Source: Haloarcula pellucida | Lineage (GTDB): Archaea > Halobacteriota > Halobacteria > Halobacteriales > Haloarculaceae | Length of the DNA: 64,000 bases | NCBI RefSeq assembly: GCF_014647235.1 | Contig: NZ_BMOU01000004.1 | Coordinates: forward strand, 396,541 to 460,540 | Direction of reading: 5' to 3' | In this document: piece after piece, positions 25,523 through 33,705 of the stretch | Position numbering within the stretch: position 1 is the stretch's first letter | How the letters are laid out: each line of letters starts with the position of its first letter | Position numbers and translations under genes: made by a program | Notes under the pieces: model-generated | What the model saw: the letters and a program-made list of their open reading frames with translations, nothing else | What the model was told of the DNA's origin: nothing | The model's database searches: none

Positions 25523-26860
25523 TCAGTCGGCCGCCATCGAGCGGTCGGTGTCCCGCCCCAGCCAGTTGCGGACCGACAGCCCCGCGAGGCCGAGCATCGC
25601 CGCGGCGAGGACGGCGGCGAAGGAAAGAATCGACAGCGACACGGGGTCGGTCACGCCGCCGGCCGCCACGCGCTTGACCCACTGGCCGGCGACCACGGTG
25701 CTGATACCGATCAGCAGGAGGCCGCCGACGTTCTCTAGCAGCGAGTTCGTCTTCGGCACGGCGGTCGGGTCGTTGAGGAGGTATACGACGAGCGCAAGCA
25801 CGAACGGCGTGCCGACGAAGCCGATAGCCAGCGCCTGAATCAGCAGTCCGAACACGGCACCCGGGATGAAGACGCCGAGGATGCTGACGAGCGCGAAGGC
25901 GGCGACGGTAGCCTGATAGCGCGAGTCCGAGGTGTCCTGTGCCCATCCCATCTTGTCGGCGACGAGGTACGGCGGGACGACGGTGTTGCCGCCCAGCGTC
26001 GTCACGGCCGCGCCCCAGAGACCGAGCAGGAACAGCCACTTCGCGTTCGATCCGACGAGGGGGCCGAGCGCTGTCGCGGCGCCCACCGCCCCGAGACTGG
26101 GGTCGCTGAGCACCGACGCGGCGACGAGGAAGATAGCGAGGCTGGCGATGCCGAAGGCGACCAGCATCGACGCCCCGACGTCGAAGACGGCGAGGTCCGA
26201 ATCCTCGGTCGTCCAGCCGCGGGCCCGCATCGTGTAGGACTGCATCGTCACGAGGGCGATGTGGACGGCGCCACCGAGGATACCGGCCGCGAGCAGTGCC
26301 CCTTCCACGCCGGCCGGGATGGCCGGGACGAGGCCCGCTGCCGCCGCACCGAAGTCGATGGGGACGACGAACAGGGAGGCGACGAACAGGAGAACCACGA
26401 GCGTGACGAGTACTTTCGCACCGAGTTCGGCGTACTTATAGCCGCCGCCGGCGAGGCCGACGGCCAGTACGACGCCCCAGACGACCGCCCAGACGACGGG
26501 ACTGAAGCCCGCGACTTCCGCGGAGACGCCGGCGAGCGTCTTCATGATGACCAGTTGGGCGAGTCCGGCGGCGACGACGGTGTCGGCGACCAGCAGCCAC
26601 GCCCACGCCTCTCCGAGGTTGTCCTCGACGGCGGTAACGATGCCGGCCTCCGTGAGGAGGCCGAGTCGCATCGCGAGATACTGCGCGGTCGCACCCATCA
26701 CCGCAGAGAGGACGACGACCCACAGGAGTGTGTAGTCGAAACTCGCGCCTGCGGTGACGAGCGCCCCGATAGTCGCCGGTCCAGTGGCGATAGCGCCCGC
26801 GAGCCACGTCGGGCCCATCTCGGAGAACCGCGAGAGGACGCCGGAGTCGCTGGTCGCCAT
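25523..26860 (-). CDS. NRAMP-family divalent metal transporter
   Basis: A 445-aa protein with about 11 transmembrane helices. In helix 1 the usual metal-binding D-P-G-N is replaced by an A-T-G-P-A-T version, and in helix 6 the M-P-H is replaced by V-T-M-Q-S-Y. The rest of the fold (W-L-A-G-A-I, L-P-P-Y-L-V-A-D-K-M-G-W) fits the family. NRAMP proteins import Mn2+ or Fe2+ with protons; the altered ligands leave the substrate open. Its ATG at 26860 directly abuts the stop of the dioxygenase-like gene, so the two are coupled. Confidence 0.9.
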   Translation of the reverse strand: MATSDSGVLSRFSEMGPTWLAGAIATGPATIGALVTAGASFDYTLLWVVVLSAVMGATAQYLAMRLGLLTEAGIVTAVEDNLGEAWAWLLVADTVVAAGLAQLVIMKTLAGVSAEVAGFSPVVWAVVWGVVLAVGLAGGGYKYAELGAKVLVTLVVLLFVASLFVVPIDFGAAAAGLVPAIPAGVEGALLAAGILGGAVHIALVTMQSYTMRARGWTTEDSDLAVFDVGASMLVAFGIASLAIFLVAASVLSDPSLGAVGAATALGPLVGSNAKWLFLLGLWGAAVTTLGGNTVVPPYLVADKMGWAQDTSDSRYQATVAAFALVSILGVFIPGAVFGLLIQALAIGFVGTPFVLALVVYLLNDPTAVPKTNSLLENVGGLLLIGISTVVAGQWVKRVAAGGVTDPVSLSILSFAAVLAAAMLGLAGLSVRNWLGRDTDRSMAAD

Positions 26861-27631
26861 CTACACGCACCCCGCGAAGCTCTCGCCGGTCACGTCGTAG
26901 CTGTCGACCCACTCCGGCGGGTTCTCGTCGGTGAACCGCGAGCGACTGCGCATGTACGAGGCGATGTACGCGCGGCGCCAGTCCTCGGTCTCGTTGGGTG
27001 CGGTGTAGTGGGGCAACAGGCAGTGCTGAAAGAGGACGTCGCCGGGGTCCATCGGCAGGGCGACGGCGTCCTCGGGGCCGTAGTCGGCCTCGGCGATGGC
27101 GATGTCGGTGTCGTACTCGACGGCCTCGTGGCCGAGCAAACCGTCCGTGTGCGCTCCCGGGACGACCTGCATGCAGCCGTTCTCCGTGGTCGACTGGTCG
27201 AGCGCTATCCAGACGGTGACGTGGTCCATCGGGTGGATGGGGTAGTACGCCGCGTCCTGATGGAACTTCTTCTCGCTGCCGACGCGGGGCGGTTTCAGCA
27301 TCGCGGCGCTACGGAGGAGGTGGAGGTTCGACCCCTGCAACTGCTCGACGACGTCGACGATGGCCTCGTCGTGGACGAGGTCGGCGAAGACGTCGTCTTC
27401 ACGGACCATGTCGATACCCTCGAACTTCCGAACCGGGTCGCCGTCCTCGAAGCTATCGGCGTCGACATCGGGTTCGAGCATCCGCTCGAACCCCGTCTCT
27501 TCGCGGTCGTTCCGGACGTACGACTCGATGCGCGTCGTCACGGCCTCGACGGTCGCGCCGTCGAGGCAGTCCTCGACGACGACGTAGCCGTCCCGCTGGT
27601 ACTGTTCGAACTGCGCGTCTGTGAGTGGCAT
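26861..27631 (-). CDS. Phytanoyl-CoA dioxygenase (PhyH) family protein
   Basis: A 256-aa Fe(II)/2-oxoglutarate-dependent oxygenase-like protein. The iron ligands are recognisable as F-H-Q-D (H-x-D) near residue 127 and the distal His in F-Q-H-C-L-L-P-H-Y-T-A-P-N near 215, with an Arg-rich stretch (W-R-R-A-Y) after it for 2-oxoglutarate. It should hydroxylate an aliphatic substrate. It starts at ATG 27631 and abuts the NRAMP gene, so an iron-using enzyme and a metal transporter are co-transcribed. Confidence 0.9.
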   Translation of the reverse strand: MPLTDAQFEQYQRDGYVVVEDCLDGATVEAVTTRIESYVRNDREETGFERMLEPDVDADSFEDGDPVRKFEGIDMVREDDVFADLVHDEAIVDVVEQLQGSNLHLLRSAAMLKPPRVGSEKKFHQDAAYYPIHPMDHVTVWIALDQSTTENGCMQVVPGAHTDGLLGHEAVEYDTDIAIAEADYGPEDAVALPMDPGDVLFQHCLLPHYTAPNETEDWRRAYIASYMRSRSRFTDENPPEWVDSYDVTGESFAGCV

Positions 27632-27750
27632 ACCACCTCCTACTATTCTCCGGTAATAAGCCCTTCCAACTCGCCGCGCCGTCTCTGGCCCCCAGCGACC
27701 GTAGAACACGGTTCACGCCAGCGGTGACGCCACTACGTCATTCCAAACCG

Positions 27751-27756
27751 TTTATA
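27751..27756 (+). promoter_or_regulatory. TATA box of the aIF5A gene
   Basis: TTTATA lies 25-30 nt upstream of the ATG at 27781, in the position expected for a leaderless haloarchaeal mRNA. It would drive both the aIF5A and agmatinase genes. Confidence 0.7.
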
Positions 27757-27780
27757 CCCCAACAGGGGTAACGCGGCCGT

Positions 27781-28161
27781 ATGGCAAGAGAGCAGACTGA
27801 GGTTCGCGAACTCGACGAAGGCAGCTACGTCATGATCGAAGACGCGCCGTGTAAGATCGACTCCTACAGCACGGCCAAACCCGGCAAGCACGGGAGCGCC
27901 AAGGCTCGTATCGACGCACGGGGCGTCTTCGACAGCAAGAAGCGCTCGCTCTCCCAGCCCGTCGACGCGAAGGTGTGGGTCCCCATCATCGACCGAAAGC
28001 AGGGACAGGTCGTCTCCGTCAGCGGCGACGACGCACAGGTCATGGACTTAGACACCTACGAGACGTTCACGATGCTGATGCCCGAGGACGTCGACCTCCA
28101 GCCCGACGACGAAATCGAGTATCTCGAGTACGAGGAACAGCGCAAGATCACCCGCTCGTAA
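27781..28161 (+). CDS. eif5a: Translation initiation factor aIF5A
   Basis: A 126-aa protein that helps the ribosome pass difficult peptide bonds such as proline runs. The hypusination loop is P-G-K-H-G-S-A-K at about residues 34-41, with the modified lysine within it. The N-terminal SH3-like domain ([11 protein letters not shown]) and C-terminal OB-like domain are complete. It is followed after 2 bp by the agmatinase gene, which in haloarchaea is tied to hypusine formation. The deoxyhypusine synthase gene lies at 35454. Confidence 0.96.
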   Translation: MAREQTEVRELDEGSYVMIEDAPCKIDSYSTAKPGKHGSAKARIDARGVFDSKKRSLSQPVDAKVWVPIIDRKQGQVVSVSGDDAQVMDLDTYETFTMLMPEDVDLQPDDEIEYLEYEEQRKITRS

Positions 28162-28163
28162 CG

Positions 28164-28964
28164 ATGTTTCCCGGTGCGGTCGCCGAGCGCGGGGCCGCCG
28201 ACTACGCCCTCGTGGGGGCGCCGCTTGACGTGTCGACCTCCTTTCGTCCCGGCGCCCGGTTCGGGCCGCGCCGCGTTCGTGACTTCGCCGAACAGTTCGA
28301 CGACTACGACCACCGCTCGGACCAGCACTTCACCGAGTTGGGGGTCTACGACCACGGCGACGTCGGCCCGACGGCCGACACCGCCGAGTACCTGACGTTC
28401 CTCCAGAGCGCCGTCGCCGAGTTCGACAGGGACGGGGCCGTCCCCCTGCTGGTCGGTGGCGAACACACCGTCAGCGTCGCCGCGGTGCGAGCGCTCGACC
28501 CGGACGTGTTCGTCTGTCTCGACGCGCACCTGGACCTGCGGGAGTCGTATGCCGGCGACGAGTACTCCCACGCGACGGTGACACACCACGCGCTGTCGGT
28601 CGCGGACCGCGCGGTCGTCCTCGGTGCTCGGACCGGGAGCGAGGCGGAGTGGAATCGCGCCGACGCCGACGACGTGACCGTCGTCCCACCCGAAGACGTG
28701 GCCGACTGGACCCCGGATTTCGACGACGCGTCGGTGTACCTCTCGGTGGACATCGACGCCGCCGACCCGGGGTTCGCGCCGGGGACGGGGACGCCCGAAC
28801 CGTTCGGACTGGCCCCGCGAGAGATGCGCGACGCGGTGCAGTCGGTCGCGCCACACGCCGTCGGGTTCGACGTCGTCGAGGTGAACGACCGCGACGACGG
28901 ACAGGCCGCGACGCTGGCGGCGAAACTCCTGCGAGCGTTCGTCTTCGCCCACGCCGAGGCCTGA
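28164..28964 (+). CDS. speB: Agmatinase / ureohydrolase family
   Basis: A 266-aa ureohydrolase with manganese-binding motifs G-G-E-H-T-V near residue 96, D-A-H-L-D near 116 (D-A-H-x-D) and S-V-D-I-D-A-A-D-P near 195. Such enzymes split urea from agmatine. In haloarchaea a SpeB homologue was shown to act on an agmatine-modified aIF5A in the deoxyhypusine pathway. The 2-bp gap after the aIF5A gene strongly supports this role, and the proximity of deoxyhypusine synthase reinforces it. Confidence 0.93.
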   Translation: MFPGAVAERGAADYALVGAPLDVSTSFRPGARFGPRRVRDFAEQFDDYDHRSDQHFTELGVYDHGDVGPTADTAEYLTFLQSAVAEFDRDGAVPLLVGGEHTVSVAAVRALDPDVFVCLDAHLDLRESYAGDEYSHATVTHHALSVADRAVVLGARTGSEAEWNRADADDVTVVPPEDVADWTPDFDDASVYLSVDIDAADPGFAPGTGTPEPFGLAPREMRDAVQSVAPHAVGFDVVEVNDRDDGQAATLAAKLLRAFVFAHAEA

Positions 28965-29002
28965 CACAAGATTCATTCTGTCGTCGTGAGTAGCGGCGGC
29001 CG

Positions 29003-29764
29003 ATGCGCCGCCCTGCTCTCCACGTAGCGCTCGCTGCCTGCCTCGTCCTCGCGGGGTGTTCCGTCCTCGGAGACGACCCCGTCCGCGAGCAAGCCGCCGT
29101 CGACCGACTCGACGCCGCTCGCGAGCGCGCAGAAACTATCGAATCGTACCGGTACGACCTCGCAGTCACCGTCTCGACGACGGCCAGCGCTCGGGAAATC
29201 GACGGCAGCGGTGTCGGGAAAGTCAACGTGACGACCCGGCGTGCCGCGACCAACCTGACGGTCGACGGTGCCACCAGTCAGACCTACGTCGACAACCGGA
29301 CGGCGTTGGTCGAGTGTCGCGGCGGCGGCGTACCGAGCGGCTTCTGGGGCAGCGAGGAGTTCCCAGCCGAGCGTAACTGGACCGAGACGACGCCGCTCGG
29401 GCGGCAACTCGCGCTCCTGTCCTCGGGCGACCTCTACCACAACGGCACGGAGACGGTCGACGGCCGGGAGACGGTCCACCTCTCCGGGTCGCCCTCGAAG
29501 GAGGCGCTCGACGCCTACCGGGACGGGGCGGGTAGCCGACCGCTGTTCGGGTCGCCGAACGTCGACAGCGTCACCGTCGACCTGTGGCTGGACGCGACGA
29601 CGAACAGACCGGTCCGGAGCGAGGTGCAAGTCGTCGTCAGCGGCGACGGCGAGACGGCCACGGCGACGCTCACGACGCAGTTTCGCGACTACGGCGAGCG
29701 CGTCCGGGTGACGATACCGGCGGAGGCACGGGACGACGCGTTCGAGGGAGGGTGTCCCGGCTAG
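29003..29764 (+). CDS. Exported lipoprotein, LolA/LppX-like fold
   Basis: A 253-aa protein with a signal peptide ending in the lipobox L-A-G-C at residues 16-19, so it is probably lipid-anchored outside the membrane. The mature part is beta-rich (S-Y-R-Y-D-L-A-V-T-V-S, D-S-V-T-V-D-L-W-L-D, N-R-P-V-R-S-E-V-Q-V-V), like haloarchaeal lipoproteins with a LolA-like half-barrel. Function unknown. It has two Cys residues beyond the lipobox that could pair. Confidence 0.82.
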   Translation: MRRPALHVALAACLVLAGCSVLGDDPVREQAAVDRLDAARERAETIESYRYDLAVTVSTTASAREIDGSGVGKVNVTTRRAATNLTVDGATSQTYVDNRTALVECRGGGVPSGFWGSEEFPAERNWTETTPLGRQLALLSSGDLYHNGTETVDGRETVHLSGSPSKEALDAYRDGAGSRPLFGSPNVDSVTVDLWLDATTNRPVRSEVQVVVSGDGETATATLTTQFRDYGERVRVTIPAEARDDAFEGGCPG

Positions 29765-29774
29765 GGCGTGACGG

Positions 29775-29780
29775 TTTTAA
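29775..29780 (+). promoter_or_regulatory. TATA-like box for the zinc-finger gene
   Basis: TTTTAA lies 26-31 nt before ATG 29806, the leaderless spacing seen for other genes here. Confidence 0.55.
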
Positions 29781-29805
29781 GACGGAGGCGTGAGCACGTG
29801 GCGAC

Positions 29806-30564
29806 ATGGATCGACTCTCGTCGTGTTACTTCTGTGGCGCGGCCCTAGACGCCTCGCTCTCCGAGTACCCAGTCGTCCCGAAGCGCCTCCAACCCGAGTC
29901 GGCGTCCGACCAGCGGGTGACGCTCTGTCCGACCTGCCGGCGGAAACTCGCGACGGTGCTGAGAGAGGTCGTCGCGGCAGTCGACGACGACCCGGAGGAC
30001 CAGAGCGGTGTGATGGACGAGTCCGGGCTGGACCCGCACCCGGATCCGATGGCTGTCGGCGACGCCAACGAGACGGGGACGGCCGTCGAAGAAGCGGGGT
30101 CCGACGCGGGTCTGCTGGAGGACACGAGCGACGACGAAGCCGAGGGACCGCTCGACAGCGACGAGGCCGAATCGCAGTCGGCCGAACCCGACCGCACGCA
30201 TCCGATGGCGGCCGCCGACGAGACGGACGACGCCGACGAGTCGAGCGAGACGACCGCGACGGAGCCGGTGTCACCGGGCGCGGTCGAGACGACTGCCGCC
30301 GAGAGCGAACCCGAGTCGGCCAACGAGGTCGACGATACCGGGGCCGACGACACGAGTGACGGCCCGTCGCTGACTCGACTGGAGTACAGCAAGGTGATGC
30401 GTCTGCTCCAGAACCGCCAGCTACCGGTCGACCGCAGCGAGATTCGTGCGGTCGCCGTCAACGCCTACGACATCGAACCCGAGGAGTTCGATGCCATCAT
30501 CGACGCCGCCGTCGACCGCGGCCTCATCGGCGAGGAGAACGGGCAGTTCGTCGCGGCGGAGTAA
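29806..30564 (+). CDS. Zinc-finger protein with long acidic linker and C-terminal helical domain
   Basis: A 252-aa protein with three parts: an N-terminal zinc finger (C-Y-F-C near residue 7-10 and C-P-T-C near 42-45), a very acidic Ser/Thr/Glu-rich linker of about 110 residues, and a C-terminal winged-helix-like domain from about 185 (L-T-R-L-E-Y-S-K-V-M-R-L-L, I-R-A-V-A-V-N-A-Y-D-I). The layout suggests a DNA- or RNA-binding factor with a flexible tether. No named family recognised. Confidence 0.8.
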   Translation: MDRLSSCYFCGAALDASLSEYPVVPKRLQPESASDQRVTLCPTCRRKLATVLREVVAAVDDDPEDQSGVMDESGLDPHPDPMAVGDANETGTAVEEAGSDAGLLEDTSDDEAEGPLDSDEAESQSAEPDRTHPMAAADETDDADESSETTATEPVSPGAVETTAAESEPESANEVDDTGADDTSDGPSLTRLEYSKVMRLLQNRQLPVDRSEIRAVAVNAYDIEPEEFDAIIDAAVDRGLIGEENGQFVAAE

Positions 30565-30596
30565 GGCATACCACCCCGGAGGGGCAACACCAGTCC

Positions 30597-31364
30597 ATGC
30601 ACGCAGGCGACATCGCCGCCCGACTCGACGACGAACTGGACGTGGCCTCCTACGCCGACGTCGACGCTAGCCCCAACGGCCTGCAGGTCGGTCCCACAGA
30701 GCAACCGGTCGACCACGCGGCCGTCGCCGTCGACGCCGCCGTCGAGACCATCGACCGCGCCAGCGACGCCGGCGCGGATTTGTTGGTGACCCACCACGGC
30801 ATCATCTGGGGCGGGGTCGAGCGCGTCACCGACACGACCTACCGCCGTGTCGCACCGCTCGTCGACGACGACCTCGCGCTGTACGTCGCCCACCTCCCGC
30901 TGGACGGCCACCAGTCGCTGGGCAACGCCGCCGGCCTCGCGGACGTACTCGACCTCGACAACCGTGCGCCGTTCGGTCAGATGGGGCCGGAGTACATCGG
31001 CCAGCGCGGGACGCTGGCCGAGGCGAGGACGCTCTCGGACCTCGCCGAGACGCTCGACGCCGAACTGGACACGGGCGGGCAGTCCGTCCGGACGCTGGAC
31101 TTCGGCCCGTCGCTCGTCGAGGACGTGGCCATCGTCACCGGCAGCGGCGTCGACTGGGTAGCGGAGGCTGCCGAGGTCGGCGCTGACGTCCTCGTCACCG
31201 GCGAGGGCAAACAGCAGGTGTACCACGAGGCCCGCGAGGCCGGCATCAGCGTCGTGCTGGCGGGTCACTACGCCACCGAGACGTTCGGCGTCCGCTCGCT
31301 GCAGTCGAAACTGGACGAGTGGGGGCTAGAGACGACGTTCGTCGACTGCCCGACCGGGCTCTGA
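30597..31364 (+). CDS. Nif3-like dinuclear metal centre protein
   Basis: A 255-aa protein of the NIF3/DUF34 family. The metal-binding motif D-L-L-V-T-H-H-G-I-I-W near residues 61-71 and the C-terminal L-A-G-H-Y-A-T-E-T near 221 supply the usual His/Glu ligands. Length matches the short archaeal form. These proteins form hexamers; some are described as GTP cyclohydrolase-like but the role is unsettled. Its stop TGA (31362-31364) overlaps the ATG of the SprT gene. Confidence 0.93.
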   Translation: MHAGDIAARLDDELDVASYADVDASPNGLQVGPTEQPVDHAAVAVDAAVETIDRASDAGADLLVTHHGIIWGGVERVTDTTYRRVAPLVDDDLALYVAHLPLDGHQSLGNAAGLADVLDLDNRAPFGQMGPEYIGQRGTLAEARTLSDLAETLDAELDTGGQSVRTLDFGPSLVEDVAIVTGSGVDWVAEAAEVGADVLVTGEGKQQVYHEAREAGISVVLAGHYATETFGVRSLQSKLDEWGLETTFVDCPTGL

Positions 31365-31927
31365 TGGGCCAGCGCGTCGCCTACGAGGACGTGGCATCGG
31401 ACGCCGACATCGTCGCGTGGTCCCGCGAGTACTGTCGGGACGTACGCCGGGAGTGGGGCGTCGACGTGCGCTTCGACCTCGTCGAGTGGGAGGTGTCTGC
31501 CCGCGCAAAGCGGCGCGCGGCGGCCGTCAAGCGCCCGACGCTTCCCGACGCCGCGGTGGGAGAACCCTACGACTGGGAGCGTCTCGAGGGGGCCGACGGC
31601 CGGCCACTTCCCTGTACCCTGTCGCTGACTCGCGAGGCGTTCGAGGCCTTCGACCGCACCGAGTGGGAAGCGACCTTGCGCCACGAACTCGTCCACGTCG
31701 AGCAGTACCAGCGCGACGGCACGACGGACCACGGCCGGGCGTTCCGCGAACGAGCGGCCGACCTCGACACCGACGTCCACTGCCCCGCCTTTGCCGACCC
31801 GAAGTACGTCCTCTCGTGTGTAGCCTGCGGGGACCTCGTGGCACGGCGCTACCGGGACTGCAAACTGGTGCGAGAGCGGGAGCGCTACCGCTCGGACTGC
31901 TGTGGTGCCGAACTGGCGCTGGACTGA
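31364..31927 (+). CDS. SprT-like zinc metalloprotease domain protein
   Basis: A 187-aa protein with the metallopeptidase motif R-H-E-L-V-H-V-E-Q (H-E-x-x-H) at about residues 106-114 and a third ligand region D-H-G-R-A-F-R-E-R. A C-terminal Cys set (C-V-A-C, C-K, C-C) probably forms a zinc ribbon. SprT/Spartan-like proteins cleave proteins crosslinked to DNA. The start overlaps the Nif3 stop, so the pair is co-translated. Confidence 0.88.
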   Translation: MGQRVAYEDVASDADIVAWSREYCRDVRREWGVDVRFDLVEWEVSARAKRRAAAVKRPTLPDAAVGEPYDWERLEGADGRPLPCTLSLTREAFEAFDRTEWEATLRHELVHVEQYQRDGTTDHGRAFRERAADLDTDVHCPAFADPKYVLSCVACGDLVARRYRDCKLVRERERYRSDCCGAELALD

Positions 31928-31967
31928 CCGGCGGCAGTGTTAGGTCCCTCACGGTCGAACAGGCGGT

Positions 31968-33155
31968 ATGGACGTGCCGCTCTCCTGTTACGCCTGCGGG
32001 ACGACGGCGGCGCTCGCGGACGGGGCCCGCTGTGACTGCGGCGAACCGTACTGGGTCCAGACCGACCCCTCGACCTTCGAGTGGCCCGACACTTCCGAGC
32101 GGTCGCTGTGGCGCTATCGTGCCCTCCTGCCGGACGTGACACCGGCCGGACTGGCCGCCGGCGCTGGCGGCACGCCGCTGGTGCGCGCGCCGCGACTGGA
32201 CGACGACGTGGGCGCGACCGTCCACGTGAAGTACGAGGGGGCGAACCCGACCGGGACGTTCAAAGACCGCGGGAGCGCCGTCGGCGTCGCGGCGGGCGCA
32301 GCGGCCGGGGACGACGCCGTCGGCACCGTCTCCCACGGCAACATGGCCCGGTCGATGGCCGCCCACGCCGCCAGCGCTGGGCTCGACTGTCTGGTGTTGG
32401 TCCCGGCGGACATCCCCGTCGAACGACTGGCGCTCCTCGCTCGCTACGACCCGACGATACTCCGGGTGGAGGGCGACTACGGCCGCCTCTACCGCGAGTC
32501 ACTTCGAGTCGGCTCCGAGGCCGGCGTCCGGTTCGTCAACTCGGACACGCCGCTCCGCGTGGCCGGTCAGGGGACGACGGCGCTGGAAATCGCCGAGTCG
32601 TTCGCGCCCGACGTGCCCGACGCCGTCGTACTCCCCGTCTCCAGCGGCGGTCACGCGAGCGGTGTCTGGAAGGCCTTTCGAGACCTGTCTGCCGCGGACC
32701 TCGTCGACCGAGTACCGAGACTCTACTTCGTACAGACGTCGGCCTGCGCGCCCATCGCCGAGGCGTGGGCCCGGCGCGACGACGTCGTCACGCCAGTCGA
32801 GGCAGGGGAGACGGTCGCCTACTCGATCGCCAACGCCGACCCGCCGAGCGGCAATCGGGTGCTGGCGGCCGCCAGCGAGACCGACGGAGGGGTTCTCGCC
32901 GTGGACGACGACGCCATCCTCGACGCGCGCCGAGCGCTAGCGAGCAGCGCGGGCCTGTTCGTCGAGAGCGCCTGTGCGACGGTGCTGGCGGGCGCTCGCC
33001 GGTTGCACGACCGTGGCGACCTCGTGGCAGACGACGACGTCGTACTCGTCGCCACCGGAACGGGATTCACCGAACGCGACCTAGACGCGCCCGGTGTCGA
33101 CGCGGAGACGGTCCCGCTGTCGGCACTCGACGAGACTGTAGCACGCATCATCTGA
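31968..33155 (+). CDS. Threonine synthase-like PLP enzyme
   Basis: A 395-aa fold-type II PLP enzyme. The N-terminus carries a zinc-ribbon-like C-Y-A-C ... C-D-C-G, as in threonine synthases. The PLP lysine is in G-T-F-K-D-R-G, K99, and the Ser/Gly phosphate loop is V-S-S-G-G-H near residue 224. It may convert phosphohomoserine to threonine, but paralogues with other roles are common in haloarchaea, and no other threonine gene is nearby. Confidence 0.87.
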   Translation: MDVPLSCYACGTTAALADGARCDCGEPYWVQTDPSTFEWPDTSERSLWRYRALLPDVTPAGLAAGAGGTPLVRAPRLDDDVGATVHVKYEGANPTGTFKDRGSAVGVAAGAAAGDDAVGTVSHGNMARSMAAHAASAGLDCLVLVPADIPVERLALLARYDPTILRVEGDYGRLYRESLRVGSEAGVRFVNSDTPLRVAGQGTTALEIAESFAPDVPDAVVLPVSSGGHASGVWKAFRDLSAADLVDRVPRLYFVQTSACAPIAEAWARRDDVVTPVEAGETVAYSIANADPPSGNRVLAAASETDGGVLAVDDDAILDARRALASSAGLFVESACATVLAGARRLHDRGDLVADDDVVLVATGTGFTERDLDAPGVDAETVPLSALDETVARII

Positions 33156-33161
33156 CCGGAG

Positions 33162-33323
33162 TCAGTACCAGTACGTGGCGTAGACGACGACGCCGATGCC
33201 GAGACACGCGACCGCCGCGAGGGTCGCGAACACCATCGACCACGAGGGTATCGCGAGGAGACCGGTGACGCCGAGCGAGAGCACGACCGCGAACAGAGGC
33301 AGGAACGCGTGTTCGGACTCCAT
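33162..33323 (-). CDS. Small membrane protein, 53 aa
   Basis: ATG 33323 to TGA 33162. Two hydrophobic helices (about 8-26 and 30-50) with a short loop and Tyr/Trp at the end. The longer upstream frame starting at 33476 is basic and unlike haloarchaeal proteins, so the short form is preferred. Unknown function; convergent with the threonine-synthase-like gene. Confidence 0.65.
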   Translation of the reverse strand: MESEHAFLPLFAVVLSLGVTGLLAIPSWSMVFATLAAVACLGIGVVVYATYWY

Positions 33324-33391
33324 CGTCGGGGGTAGACAACGAGGCGACATAGTTCTACGGTCCGTGGGCACACTCGACAATGGCCGTCGTA

Positions 33392-33705
33392 TCACACCAT
33401 CGCCGCGTCGTCGACGCCCGGATGCTCGCGGATGTACGCGACCAGCGTGTCGACGTACGCCTCGAACAGCGGACACCTGACGCCGGTTCCCGCGAGCGCT
33501 CGCCGCGTGTTCTCGTCGGGTGCGAGAGGTACGGGAGCGCTTCGGGTTCGACGCCGAGTCGGTCGGCCAGTCGCGGCAGGCGAGACAGCGCCGCGTACGA
33601 GAGTCCGACCGTACCCGGGACGGCCCGGCGGTCGCTGGCCCGTCCGAGCGCGCGTACCAGTCGGCCGACGAGTGGCGATCCCAGAAAGCCCGTGAGAAAC
33701 CGCAT
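33392..33705 (-). pseudogene. Frameshifted small gene downstream of the aldehyde dehydrogenase
   Basis: The ATG at 33705 overlaps the TGA of the dehydrogenase gene (ATGA), so it was part of that operon. The first about 63 codons read as a normal protein (M-R-F-L-T-G-F-L-G-S-P ... A-L-P-Y-L-S). Then the frame becomes Arg/Ser-rich, while another frame continues as E-N-T-R-R-A-L-A-G-T-G-V-R-C-P-L-F-E-A-Y-V-D and stops at 33392. One base is missing around 33512-33525. It is either a recent loss-of-function change or a sequencing error. Family unknown. Confidence 0.7.
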
